A stretch of 64,000 bases of DNA from CAJQLB01 sp041392065. GTDB lineage: Bacteria; Bacteroidota; Bacteroidia; Flavobacteriales; Flavobacteriaceae. The first letter of the stretch is position 1, and the number at the start of each line of letters is the position of its first letter. Positions 34,717 to 42,375 of the stretch are shown here, one piece after another. A program made the position numbers and the translations under genes. The stretch covers positions 124,001-188,000 of the forward strand of contig JAWKMU010000005.1 in the NCBI GenBank assembly GCA_041392065.1, written 5' to 3'. The notes beneath the pieces are model-generated. The model did not search any database and had not been told where the DNA came from. It saw nothing but the letters and a program-made list of their open reading frames with translations.

Positions 34717-35148
34717 TTATATTCTGGGAACTAAACCTGATAATTGTTGTTTATACTGCAATTGAAAATAAATAAAATAATAGTACAGCTTGTAATTTAC
34801 TTCGTAGCCATAGTCTATAGAAGGGTTATAATCTATCTGCATTTCATAAAGGTTTGCATTATAAACGGTTGGTTGCAGTGCACGTCTATTCCATTCTGCA
34901 ACATAAATTTGATTTCTACCTTCTAAAAATTCTTGAGAGTAGTAACCTTCTGGCTTAGCCATACGCTCTAACCACGACTCAAAACCAGGTTCAATAATAA
35001 TGATTTCGTACTCAAGCTCGTCATTGGCAATTCGTACTGTATCCTGTTCAGTTGTAGCAACTTCTTTTTTTTGAGGTGGTATTTTATTTGTGGTTTTGCA
35101 ACTTGTAAACAAAGCCAACAAGACTATTGATATAATTAACTTTTTCAT
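34717..35148 (-). CDS. DUF6146-like lipoprotein
   Basis: A 143-residue lipoprotein with lipobox FTSC (Cys17). The conserved-looking core is RIANDELEYEIIIIEPGFESW, followed by AKPEGYYSQEFLE and DYGYEVNYKLYYYFIYFQLQY, which fits the DUF6146 family as I recall it. Function is unknown. It is upstream of the receptor cluster in the same direction, separated by 34 bases that carry the candidate promoter. Confidence 0.75.
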   Translation of the reverse strand: MKKLIISIVLLALFTSCKTTNKIPPQKKEVATTEQDTVRIANDELEYEIIIIEPGFESWLERMAKPEGYYSQEFLEGRNQIYVAEWNRRALQPTVYNANLYEMQIDYNPSIDYGYEVNYKLYYYFIYFQLQYKQQLSGLVPRI

Positions 35149-35213
35149 TAGTTTATTTTTAATTAAAGTTACAAAAATTGTTCCAAAGTCTTATTCGTAT
35201 TTTACATTCTTTA

Positions 35214-35246
35214 ACAAAAAAAGCCAAGCATAATAGCTTGGCTTTA
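35214..35246 (-). terminator. Terminator after the DUF937 gene
   Basis: On the minus strand the arms AAGCCAAGC and GCTTGGCTT surround a six-base loop and run into a T-stretch. Confidence 0.8.
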
Positions 35247-35264
35247 AGTTATTTGAATTGGTGT

Positions 35265-35903
35265 TTAGCGTTTTCCGAAAAGACCACCAAGTAAGCCACT
35301 AAGACCACTTTTTTTCTTGTTTCCTCCTAATACCATGCCTGCAACATCATCAATAATGCTACCATCTCCATCTGCATCTAAAATAGATTCTAAAAAGCTT
35401 TGTTCTTGTTGTGGCGAATTTCCCTTTAATAAACCACCAAGTAATCCTTCAAGACCACTTGAATTGCTCACCTTTTGTTCTCTCTTTTGCTTTCCTAAAA
35501 CTCCCATTAATATTGGAGCTGCCACTTTTAATATTTGAGCTACTGAGCCAGTATCCATTCCAGATTTTTGACTAAGTGCAGCTTCAACATTTCTTTGTCT
35601 ATTTCCTAATACATGACCTAATATTTTGCTGCCATCAGTTAAAACATCATTCGAAACTCCACCACCAAACAAACCACCAAGGTCATCAAGAATACTTCCA
35701 TCGTGCTTATTTTCTAAAGCTCCTAATAGTCCTTGAGCTCCTTCAGGTGTTGATGCATTTCTTTTCATGGCTTGCATTAACACTGGTAAAGCCATAGTTA
35801 ATAAGTTGTTGGTTTTGTTTTGATCTTGTCCAGTTTGGTTAGATACACCACTGACAATTGTTTTTCCTAAATCACTGTTTAGCAAGTCTAGTATTCCTGA
35901 CAT
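35265..35903 (-). CDS. DUF937 family protein
   Basis: A 212-residue soluble protein rich in Gly and Leu. The N-terminal half resembles YidB/DUF937 (NLLTMALPVLMQAMKRNA near residue 32), and a second helical segment with AQILKVAAPILMGVLGKQ lies near residue 120. Two similar acidic turns occur: DGSILDDLGG near 68 and DADGDGSIIDDVAG near 177. This suggests an internal duplication. The second turn partly matches an EF-hand loop. The function is unknown. Confidence 0.82.
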   Translation of the reverse strand: MSGILDLLNSDLGKTIVSGVSNQTGQDQNKTNNLLTMALPVLMQAMKRNASTPEGAQGLLGALENKHDGSILDDLGGLFGGGVSNDVLTDGSKILGHVLGNRQRNVEAALSQKSGMDTGSVAQILKVAAPILMGVLGKQKREQKVSNSSGLEGLLGGLLKGNSPQQEQSFLESILDADGDGSIIDDVAGMVLGGNKKKSGLSGLLGGLFGKR

Positions 35904-35943
35904 AATATAAATTTTATAAGGTTAATGTTAAGGTGTTAAGGTA

Positions 35944-35976
35944 CAAAAAAAGTCCTAACGTTATTGGTTAGGACTC
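35944..35976 (-). terminator. Terminator after serA
   Basis: The arms AGTCCTAAC (35951-35959) and GTTAGGACT (35967-35975) enclose a seven-base loop. On the minus strand the stem is followed by a T-run. Confidence 0.85.
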
Positions 35977-36010
35977 CATTATATCAATTTGGTCACATTT
36001 TAATTTTTAA

Positions 36011-36973
36011 CTATTTGGATTCTGACTTTAGCAAGCTAATAATTTGTGTCGCCAGCTCTGTACCAATCCTATCTTGAGCTTCATTGGTTGCCGCTCCAAT
36101 ATGAGGCGTTAATGATACTTTAGTGTTCATTAAAACCTGAATAGCTGGAGTAGGCTCTTCTTCAAAAGTGTCTAAGCCTGCAAAGGCAACTTTACCAGAT
36201 TCTAAGGCGTCAATAAGTGCAACTTCATCAATCACACCACCACGAGCTGCATTAACAATACCAACTCCATCTTTCATCATATCTAACTGTTTTTTGCCAA
36301 TCACATAATCTTTTTGAGCAGGAACATGTAGCGTAATAAAATCTGAATCTCTTAGAACATCTTTCATAGGTTGAGTAACAATATCTACATTAATAAATTG
36401 ACCATTGTAAAACTCTACTTTAATAGTTGCTTTACCTACAAATTTATCGCTGGCAATAACCTTCATACCTATGCCTAATGCAATTTTTGCTACTTCACGA
36501 CCAATACGTCCAAAACCAATAATACCTATAGTTTTGCCTCTAAGTTCAACACCTTTGGCATAGCTTTTCTTAAGGTTTTTAAACTTGGTATCTCCATCTA
36601 AAGGCATATTTCTGTTAGAATCATAAAGAAAACGAGCTCCTCCAAATAAATGAGCAAATACTAATTCTGCCACTGAATTTGATGAAGCAGCTGGAGTGTT
36701 TATTACATGAATACCTTTACTACGAGCATAGTCTACATCAATATTATCCATACCAACACCACCACGACCAATCACTTTTAATGAAGGACAAGCGTTAATT
36801 AAATCTTTTCTTACTGTTGTTGCACTTCGTACCAATAAAACATCAACGCTATTTTCGTTTATGTAATTTGCAAGTTGTTCTTGCGCTACTGTTGTTGTGT
36901 TTACTTCAAAACCTGCTTCTGTTAAAGCGTCAATTCCACTTTGTGAAATACCATCGTTTGCTAATACTTTCAT
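36011..36973 (-). CDS. serA: D-3-phosphoglycerate dehydrogenase-like enzyme
   Basis: A 320-residue D-2-hydroxyacid dehydrogenase. The NAD site is GIIGFGRIGREVAKIALG near residue 148, and the substrate arginine lies in NAARGGVID near 240. The later acid and histidine are in DTFEEEPTP and TPHIGAAT. It lacks the C-terminal ACT domain, as in the short type of SerA. Its position after serC strongly supports a role in serine synthesis, oxidising 3-phosphoglycerate. A 7-mer repeat lies right upstream. Confidence 0.9.
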   Translation of the reverse strand: MKVLANDGISQSGIDALTEAGFEVNTTTVAQEQLANYINENSVDVLLVRSATTVRKDLINACPSLKVIGRGGVGMDNIDVDYARSKGIHVINTPAASSNSVAELVFAHLFGGARFLYDSNRNMPLDGDTKFKNLKKSYAKGVELRGKTIGIIGFGRIGREVAKIALGIGMKVIASDKFVGKATIKVEFYNGQFINVDIVTQPMKDVLRDSDFITLHVPAQKDYVIGKKQLDMMKDGVGIVNAARGGVIDEVALIDALESGKVAFAGLDTFEEEPTPAIQVLMNTKVSLTPHIGAATNEAQDRIGTELATQIISLLKSESK

Positions 36974-36977
36974 TTTT

Positions 36978-37011
36978 AAGTTAAAAGTTAAAAGTTAAAA
37001 GTTAAAAGTTT
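36978..37011. repeat. AAGTTAA heptanucleotide repeat
   Basis: Four perfect tandem copies of AAGTTAA and a partial fifth lie directly upstream of the serA start, between serC and serA. Copy number could vary by slippage and change serC-serA spacing or leader length. Confidence 0.9.
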
Positions 37012-37101
37012 CAAGAACAATTACCTATAACCTTAAATTAAAATTTATATTTTTTGTTTGAGCAAATTACTGTTTACTGCAACTGAAAACTGCTTACTTA
37101 A

Positions 37102-38166
37102 TTAAGCTTTACTTTCTAATTCACTCATTACTTCAACTAATACTTGCACACTTTCTAATGGTAGAGCATTATACATTGATGCTCTGTAACCACCAACACT
37201 TCTGTGGCCATTTAAACCTTCTATTCCTGCTTCTTTCCACATAGTGTCAAAGGTTTCTTTTAAATCTTCATTTGCTAAAGTGAAAGTAGCATTCATTAAC
37301 GATCTATCTTCTTTTACTGAATAACCATTAAATAAAGGGTTTAAATCAATTTCAGAATAGATTAAGCGTGCTTTCTTTTCATTTATTTCTTCAATAGCCT
37401 TAATACCACCAATATTTTTAAGCCATTCCATAGTTAACATAGACGTGTACACTGCAAACACAGGAGGTGTATTAAACATACTGCTTTTACTTATATGTAC
37501 TTTGTAATCCATCATTGATGGAATTTTTCTAGAAACTTTTCCAAGTATATCTTCTTTTACTACAACCAATGTTACTCCTGCTGGTCCCATATTTTTTTGT
37601 GCTCCAGCATAAATAAGGTCAAACTTAGAGAAATCTAACTGACGTGAAAAAATATCACTACTCATATCACAAATCATCGGAATTGGACTGTTAGGGAATT
37701 CCTTCATCTGTGTTCCAAAAATGGTGTTGTTTGAAGTGCAATGAAAATAATCATAATCTGTTGGAATATCATACCCTTTAGGAATGTAATTATAACCAGC
37801 ATTTTTTGAAGAAGCAACCTCGTATATGTCGTCAAAAATTTGTGCTTCTTTTATGGCTTTGTCGCTCCAAGTTCCTGTGTTTAGGTAACCAGCTCTTTTT
37901 TCAAGTAAGTTTAAGGCAACCATTAAAAACTGAGTGCTTGCACCTCCATGAAGAAATAATGCTTTGTAACCTTTTCCTTCCAAACCCAAAAGTTCTAAGG
38001 CTAAAGATCTGGCTTTTTCCATAATGTCTACAAAAGCTTTGCTTCTATGTGAAATTTCGATAAGGGAAAGCCCACTGCCATTTAAATCCATCACAGCTTC
38101 AGAAGCTTTTAAAAGTACTTCTTGTGGTAATATAGATGGTCCTGCACTAAAATTATGACGTTTCAT
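37102..38166 (-). CDS. serC: Phosphoserine aminotransferase
   Basis: A 354-residue PLP enzyme. The lysine that holds PLP is in YAGAQKNMGPAG near residue 195. Other SerC signatures are NFSAGPSILP at the start, LFLHGGASTQF near 73, and RSVGGYRASMYNAL near the end. It converts 3-phosphohydroxypyruvate to phosphoserine. serA follows in the same direction 128 bases away. Confidence 0.96.
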   Translation of the reverse strand: MKRHNFSAGPSILPQEVLLKASEAVMDLNGSGLSLIEISHRSKAFVDIMEKARSLALELLGLEGKGYKALFLHGGASTQFLMVALNLLEKRAGYLNTGTWSDKAIKEAQIFDDIYEVASSKNAGYNYIPKGYDIPTDYDYFHCTSNNTIFGTQMKEFPNSPIPMICDMSSDIFSRQLDFSKFDLIYAGAQKNMGPAGVTLVVVKEDILGKVSRKIPSMMDYKVHISKSSMFNTPPVFAVYTSMLTMEWLKNIGGIKAIEEINEKKARLIYSEIDLNPLFNGYSVKEDRSLMNATFTLANEDLKETFDTMWKEAGIEGLNGHRSVGGYRASMYNALPLESVQVLVEVMSELESKA

Positions 38167-38251
38167 TTGTTTCTATTTTTATTTTTTTTGCTGAGTTGCA
38201 AAGGTGCTAATTTTTGACTTTAAATGTGTTATGAATATGATAATTTTGTCA

Positions 38252-39310
38252 TCAAATTTTTAACAAAAATGCAATAGTATCTATGTTATCTGCATAGTCA
38301 CTTAATTCTGGAGTTTGTGTTTGTCCAAATTCAATTTCCGAATCAATAAATCCTGAAGATACCACACATTGTATTTTATCTTTATCAATGCTTAACTTTT
38401 CTTTTAAGAAATCTTCGGAATCGTAATGCTCATAAAACACTGTGGCAATTGGAGACGCATAACTTTGGTCTTCTTTAATCATTAAAAACCCATTTTCAAG
38501 CATGTCAAACTCGCTCATTAAATACACAGCTTTATTGTAATCGTAATTGTTTGCATATTTTGCTTGATGGATAATAGGATGCCATTTATAAACAGCTTCA
38601 AAAAAAAGAGCAAAATCATAATCTTTTGGCACAAACAATTTAGATACGTTTCTACAGCCTAAACCATAATATCTAAAAATATCATCAGATAAATCCTCTA
38701 ATTGTTCTTTGCTTTCGTTTCCAGTTAAAACTGCAACAGAGTTTCTGTTTTTGCGTATTATGGAAGGTACGTCTTTAAAATAATATTCAAAATAACGAGC
38801 AGTATTATCGCTTCCTGTGGCAATCACAGCATCAAAACCATCAAGCTTATCTTCTGTAAATGTTATTTTTTTCTTGAAACGAGGTTCAACATGCTCCAAA
38901 TATTTCGCTAAAAAGGGTAGAAGATGCTTGTCGTTTGATGATTGTTTTACTAACACTTCATGACCAGAAATTAGTACAGACAAAAAATCGTGAAACCCAA
39001 CCAAAGGAATATTTCCAGCCATGATGATGGCTATTTTTTTTTGCTTAATAGTATTAAAGCTATACTTGTCTAACCAATTATTAATATTATTGATATTCAA
39101 TGTATTAGACCAATTTTCTAAAGCAAAATAAATATTCTCGTCAGTAAACCAACCATTGTGTTCTTGAGCCAGTTTTAGTTGATGCTTAAAGCCATCAAAA
39201 AACAAATCATTGTGCAACACATTTGTGTCTTTTTGAGATCCATTATGAGTAAACTGACTTAGAAATTTTCCTAATTCAGCAAAGGCATTTATTCTTTCTG
39301 CTAAATTCAT
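38252..39310 (-). CDS. LuxC-type acyl-CoA reductase
   Basis: A 352-residue protein of the LuxC acyl-CoA reductase family, related to aldehyde dehydrogenases. Features are the nucleotide-binding region KIAIIMAGNIPLVGFHDFL near residue 95, ATGSDNTARYFEYYF near 165, and the catalytic cysteine in YGLGCRNVSKLFVP near 218. It should reduce acyl-CoA or acyl-phosphate to an aldehyde. No lux genes are nearby, so it is not for light. It is divergent from a ferredoxin gene, which may supply electrons; that link is inference. Confidence 0.87.
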   Translation of the reverse strand: MNLAERINAFAELGKFLSQFTHNGSQKDTNVLHNDLFFDGFKHQLKLAQEHNGWFTDENIYFALENWSNTLNINNINNWLDKYSFNTIKQKKIAIIMAGNIPLVGFHDFLSVLISGHEVLVKQSSNDKHLLPFLAKYLEHVEPRFKKKITFTEDKLDGFDAVIATGSDNTARYFEYYFKDVPSIIRKNRNSVAVLTGNESKEQLEDLSDDIFRYYGLGCRNVSKLFVPKDYDFALFFEAVYKWHPIIHQAKYANNYDYNKAVYLMSEFDMLENGFLMIKEDQSYASPIATVFYEHYDSEDFLKEKLSIDKDKIQCVVSSGFIDSEIEFGQTQTPELSDYADNIDTIAFLLKI

Positions 39311-39317
39311 TATATGG

Positions 39318-39349
39318 TTTGGTTATGAATTGTTTTGGCGTTATTTTTG
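39318..39349 (+). promoter_or_regulatory. Promoter of the ferredoxin gene
   Basis: TTTG at 39318-39321 and TATTTTTG at 39342-39349 are 20 bases apart, a close match to the Bacteroidota promoter. On the other strand TACTTTTG (39356-39363) may serve the divergent acyl-CoA reductase gene. Confidence 0.6.
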
Positions 39350-39387
39350 CAACCGCAAAAGTAAGCAAACTAAAACGAAAAATTGTT

Positions 39388-39741
39388 ATGGCCATTATAA
39401 TTACAGACGAATGTATAAACTGTGGAGCTTGCGAGCCAGAATGCCCTAATACTGCTATATATGAAGGAGCTGATGATTGGAGGTACAACGATGGTACAAG
39501 TTTAAAGGGAAATGTGGTTTTACCAAATGGTAAAGCTGTTAATGCAGATGATGCTCAAGAACCAATAAGTGACGAGATTTACTATATTGTTCCAGATAAA
39601 TGTACAGAGTGTAAAGGGTTTCATGAAGAACCACAATGTGCTGCTGTTTGTCCTGTAGATTGTTGTGTGCCTGACGAAGACCACGTAGAAAGTGAAGAGA
39701 CTTTATTAGGAAAACAACGCTTTATGCATCCAGAGGAGTAA
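39388..39741 (+). CDS. Ferredoxin with two 4Fe-4S clusters
   Basis: I start at ATG 39388 (117 residues), since the upstream in-frame residues overlap the promoter. The first cluster motif is CINCGACEPECP, and the second is CTECKG with a later CAAVCPVDCC. The spacer between the cysteines of the second motif is longer than usual, as in Alvin-type ferredoxins with an insertion. It should carry electrons in the cytoplasm. It is divergent from the acyl-CoA reductase gene. Confidence 0.92.
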   Translation: MAIIITDECINCGACEPECPNTAIYEGADDWRYNDGTSLKGNVVLPNGKAVNADDAQEPISDEIYYIVPDKCTECKGFHEEPQCAAVCPVDCCVPDEDHVESEETLLGKQRFMHPEE

Positions 39742-39769
39742 ATACGTTATTTGTTAAAAGTTAATAGAT

Positions 39770-39797
39770 AATCCCAAGCTTTGGCTTGGGATTTTTT
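39770..39797 (+). terminator. Terminator after the ferredoxin gene
   Basis: The arms ATCCCAAGC and GCTTGGGAT enclose a four-base loop and are followed by TTTTTG. Confidence 0.85.
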
Positions 39798-39930
39798 GTT
39801 TATAAGTTTTTGTATATAATAGGTTGATAGTGTTGTTGTTAAAATAAATTAAAACTAACTTCGCTTATCAACTGATATAAGTCATTGAAACGAAATTATA
39901 TCATACATTGCCAAACATTAAAACCTCAAT

Positions 39931-40764
39931 ATGATAAAGCAAAACCCATTTTCTCTTTACGACTTTCTTGGATATTTCATTCCTGGTGGTTTAATGATTT
40001 ACCTAATTTTATTCATTGAATATGTAGAAAATTTAGAATCAAAATTTGAAATCAAAGCTTTTGTTTCTGACAATTCTGATTTTCAATTAGATAAGTTTCT
40101 TTTTTTTGTAATCGCAAGTTATGCAATTGGTCATCTTCTAAACTTCTCTTCATCCATTACAATTGAAAGATATGCAAACTGGAAATATAACTATCCTTCT
40201 AAGTATCTATTGGGATTTAGCACTCGTGGATTTTGGAATGTATAAACTGGATTAGGTTATTTATGGCGAATACTACTAATTATATTGATTTTTCCAGTTA
40301 CAATATTGGACTTATTGTTAGGAGAATTACTTGGATTTAAAAACTTCTTCACAAGAAAGTTGGATCCATTTTTAACTGATTTAATTAAATTTAAAGGCCA
40401 AACTCTTATTAATAAACTTGCTGATGGAAAGCTAACTCAATTTAATAATGTAAATGTCAGAGATTATGATTTTAATAGGATTATATCACATTATACATTT
40501 GAACACACAAAAAGTCACCAATTCAGAATGGTAAATTATGTGATTCTTTATGGCTTTTTAAGAACATTAACGCTAATTTCTATTATATCCTTTTGGTATA
40601 TATTACTAAGAAATTTTTCAAATATTATAAGTTTTGATGTTTACTTCCCTGTAATTATAATTAGCGTGATTTCATATATCTTCTTTATGGCATTTATGAA
40701 ATTTTATAGAAGATATACTCTTGAGGGATTAATGTTAATAGCAATTGATGAAAATCTAAAATAA
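39931..40764 (+). pseudogene. Membrane protein gene interrupted by an in-frame stop
   Basis: The two parts are in the same reading frame: 39931-40245 (104 residues, ending FSTRGFWNV and TAA at 40243-40245) and the continuation to 40764. If the stop were a sense codon, the product would be 277 residues, with several membrane segments on both sides of the break (YLILFIEYV early, IFPVTILDLLLG just after the break, IISFWYILL near the end). The start segment reads NPFSLYDFLGYFIPGG. I do not recognise a characterised family. It could be a true pseudogene, a sequencing error or a readthrough gene. Confidence 0.7.
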
Positions 40765-41068
40765 GGTTTGGTAACAACGTTTATAATCCATAACTCTATT
40801 CTGTTAGGATTAAGAAAATTTCCTAACTTTAAATCATACCGATACCTACGACCGAATTCTAATCGAATTCACATACTACGGAATCATATTCAAACACGAT
40901 AAGCGAAAGTAAATCTTTCAATTCTCCTCACTACTCTTAAAATGCTTCATTTCTTCTATAGGCTCAATGGCATTGTAAAATTTCCAGTTTAAACAACTAT
41001 TTTATAGAGGCTTATTTGGGTAATTAACTATTTGTAACCTAGCTATGTAAAATTCATACTAAAATAGT

Positions 41069-41076
41069 TACATTTG
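41069..41076 (+). promoter_or_regulatory. -7 element of the ychF promoter
   Basis: TACATTTG matches TAnnTTTG. Transcription from here would give a leader of roughly 60 bases that contains both inverted repeats before the ychF start. Confidence 0.4.
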
Positions 41077-41106
41077 CACCTTCAAAAAAGTCACTAAAAT
41101 AATAAG

Positions 41107-41141
41107 ATTCCCTCTTTCGAGGGAATGAAAATGTAATTTTC
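41107..41141 (+). promoter_or_regulatory. Two adjacent inverted repeats in the ychF leader
   Basis: ATTCCCTC, a four-base loop, then GAGGGAAT (41107-41126) form a perfect 8-bp stem. Immediately after it, GAAAAT, GTA, ATTTTC (41127-41141) form a second inverted repeat that ends at the base before the ATG. The second stem covers the area where the ribosome would bind. Confidence 0.6.
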
Positions 41142-42236
41142 ATGAAAGCAGGAATTGTAGGATTGCCAAACGTTGGAAAATCAACTTTATTTAATTGTTT
41201 GTCTAATGCTAAAGCACAAAGTGCAAACTTTCCGTTTTGTACTATTGAGCCAAATATTGGAGTAGTAAACGTTCCAGATCCAAGATTGGCAAAGTTGGAA
41301 ACTCTTGTAAATCCTGAACGTGTTGTGCCTGCAACGGTTGAGATTGTTGATATTGCTGGTTTGGTAAAAGGAGCAAGTAAAGGCGAAGGTTTAGGAAATC
41401 AGTTTTTAGCCAACATTCGTGAAACTGATGCGATTTTACATGTGTTGCGTTGTTTTGATAACGATAATATTGTACACGTTGATGGTAACATTAATCCAAT
41501 TCGTGATAAGGAAACTATTGATATAGAGCTTCAGTTAAAAGACCTTGAAACCACTGAAAAAAAGCTTGATAAAGTAAAACGTGCTGCAAAAACTGGAAAT
41601 AAAGACGCTCAGAAAGAAGAAGCTGTGCTTTTAAAAATTAAAGCAGGTTTAGAGTCTGGAACTTCAATTAGAGCTTTAGAGTTTAGTGATGATGATTATG
41701 CTGCTTTTGTAAAGCCATCTCAGTTTATTACAGATAAACCTGTGATGTATGTGTGCAATGTAGATGAAGGTTCAGCAGTTTCAGGAAATGCTTATGTAGA
41801 TAAAGTAAGAGAAGCTGTAAAAGATGAAAATGCCGAAGTATTAGTGTTGGCTGTTGGTACTGAGGCTGATATTAACGAGTTAGACGATTACGAAGAGCGT
41901 CAGATGTTTTTACAAGATATTGGACTAGATGAACCAGGTTCGGCTAAATTAATTCGTTCAGCGTACAAATTGCTCAATCAACAAACCTATTTTACAGCTG
42001 GTGTAAAAGAAGTAAGAGCTTGGACTGTCGATATTGGAGCAACTGCTCCTCAAGCAGCTGGTGTTATTCATACAGACTTTGAAAAAGGCTTTATTAGAGC
42101 AGAAGTTATTGCTTTTGATGATTATATAAATTATGGAAGTGAGACCAAAGTGAAAGAAGCAGGAAAAATGCGAGTAGAAGGCAAGACATACGTTGTAAAA
42201 GATGGCGATGTGATGCATTTCTTGTTTAATGTGTAA
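41142..42236 (+). CDS. ychF: Obg-family ATPase YchF
   Basis: A 364-residue protein. The P-loop is GLPNVGKSTLFN near residue 6, and the YchF signature KAQSANFPFCTIEPNIG follows. The C-terminus has the TGS-like domain, with AGVIHTDFEKGFIRAEV. YchF binds ATP rather than GTP, associates with ribosomes and affects translation and oxidative-stress response. The gene ends in a terminator. Confidence 0.97.
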   Translation: MKAGIVGLPNVGKSTLFNCLSNAKAQSANFPFCTIEPNIGVVNVPDPRLAKLETLVNPERVVPATVEIVDIAGLVKGASKGEGLGNQFLANIRETDAILHVLRCFDNDNIVHVDGNINPIRDKETIDIELQLKDLETTEKKLDKVKRAAKTGNKDAQKEEAVLLKIKAGLESGTSIRALEFSDDDYAAFVKPSQFITDKPVMYVCNVDEGSAVSGNAYVDKVREAVKDENAEVLVLAVGTEADINELDDYEERQMFLQDIGLDEPGSAKLIRSAYKLLNQQTYFTAGVKEVRAWTVDIGATAPQAAGVIHTDFEKGFIRAEVIAFDDYINYGSETKVKEAGKMRVEGKTYVVKDGDVMHFLFNV

Positions 42237-42256
42237 AAAAGTACTTTTTTTAAATA

Positions 42257-42295
42257 CAAATAGCCAATGTTCTCAACAATATTGGCTATTTTTTG
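42257..42295 (+). terminator. Terminator after ychF
   Basis: The arms AATAGCCAAT and ATTGGCTATT enclose a 12-base loop and are followed by TTTTTTG. Confidence 0.82.
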
Positions 42296-42375
42296 TTAAT
42301 TACTTTGCTTGTTCTTGGTTTCATTTTTTGTAACGTTATATTATATTAGCAACCTATCGAAAAAATCGCCTGTTC

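Larger units (their letters stand above)
40765..41141. other. 377-bp gap with gene remnants and the ychF leader
   Basis: This is the longest gap in the window. Its first part has no clear gene. A plus-strand open stretch at 40814-40912 encodes 32 residues without a start (ending TYYGIIFKHDKRK), which reads like the C-terminus of a lost protein. The rest is A+T-rich and ends with the ychF promoter element and the paired hairpins described separately. Confidence 0.5.
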
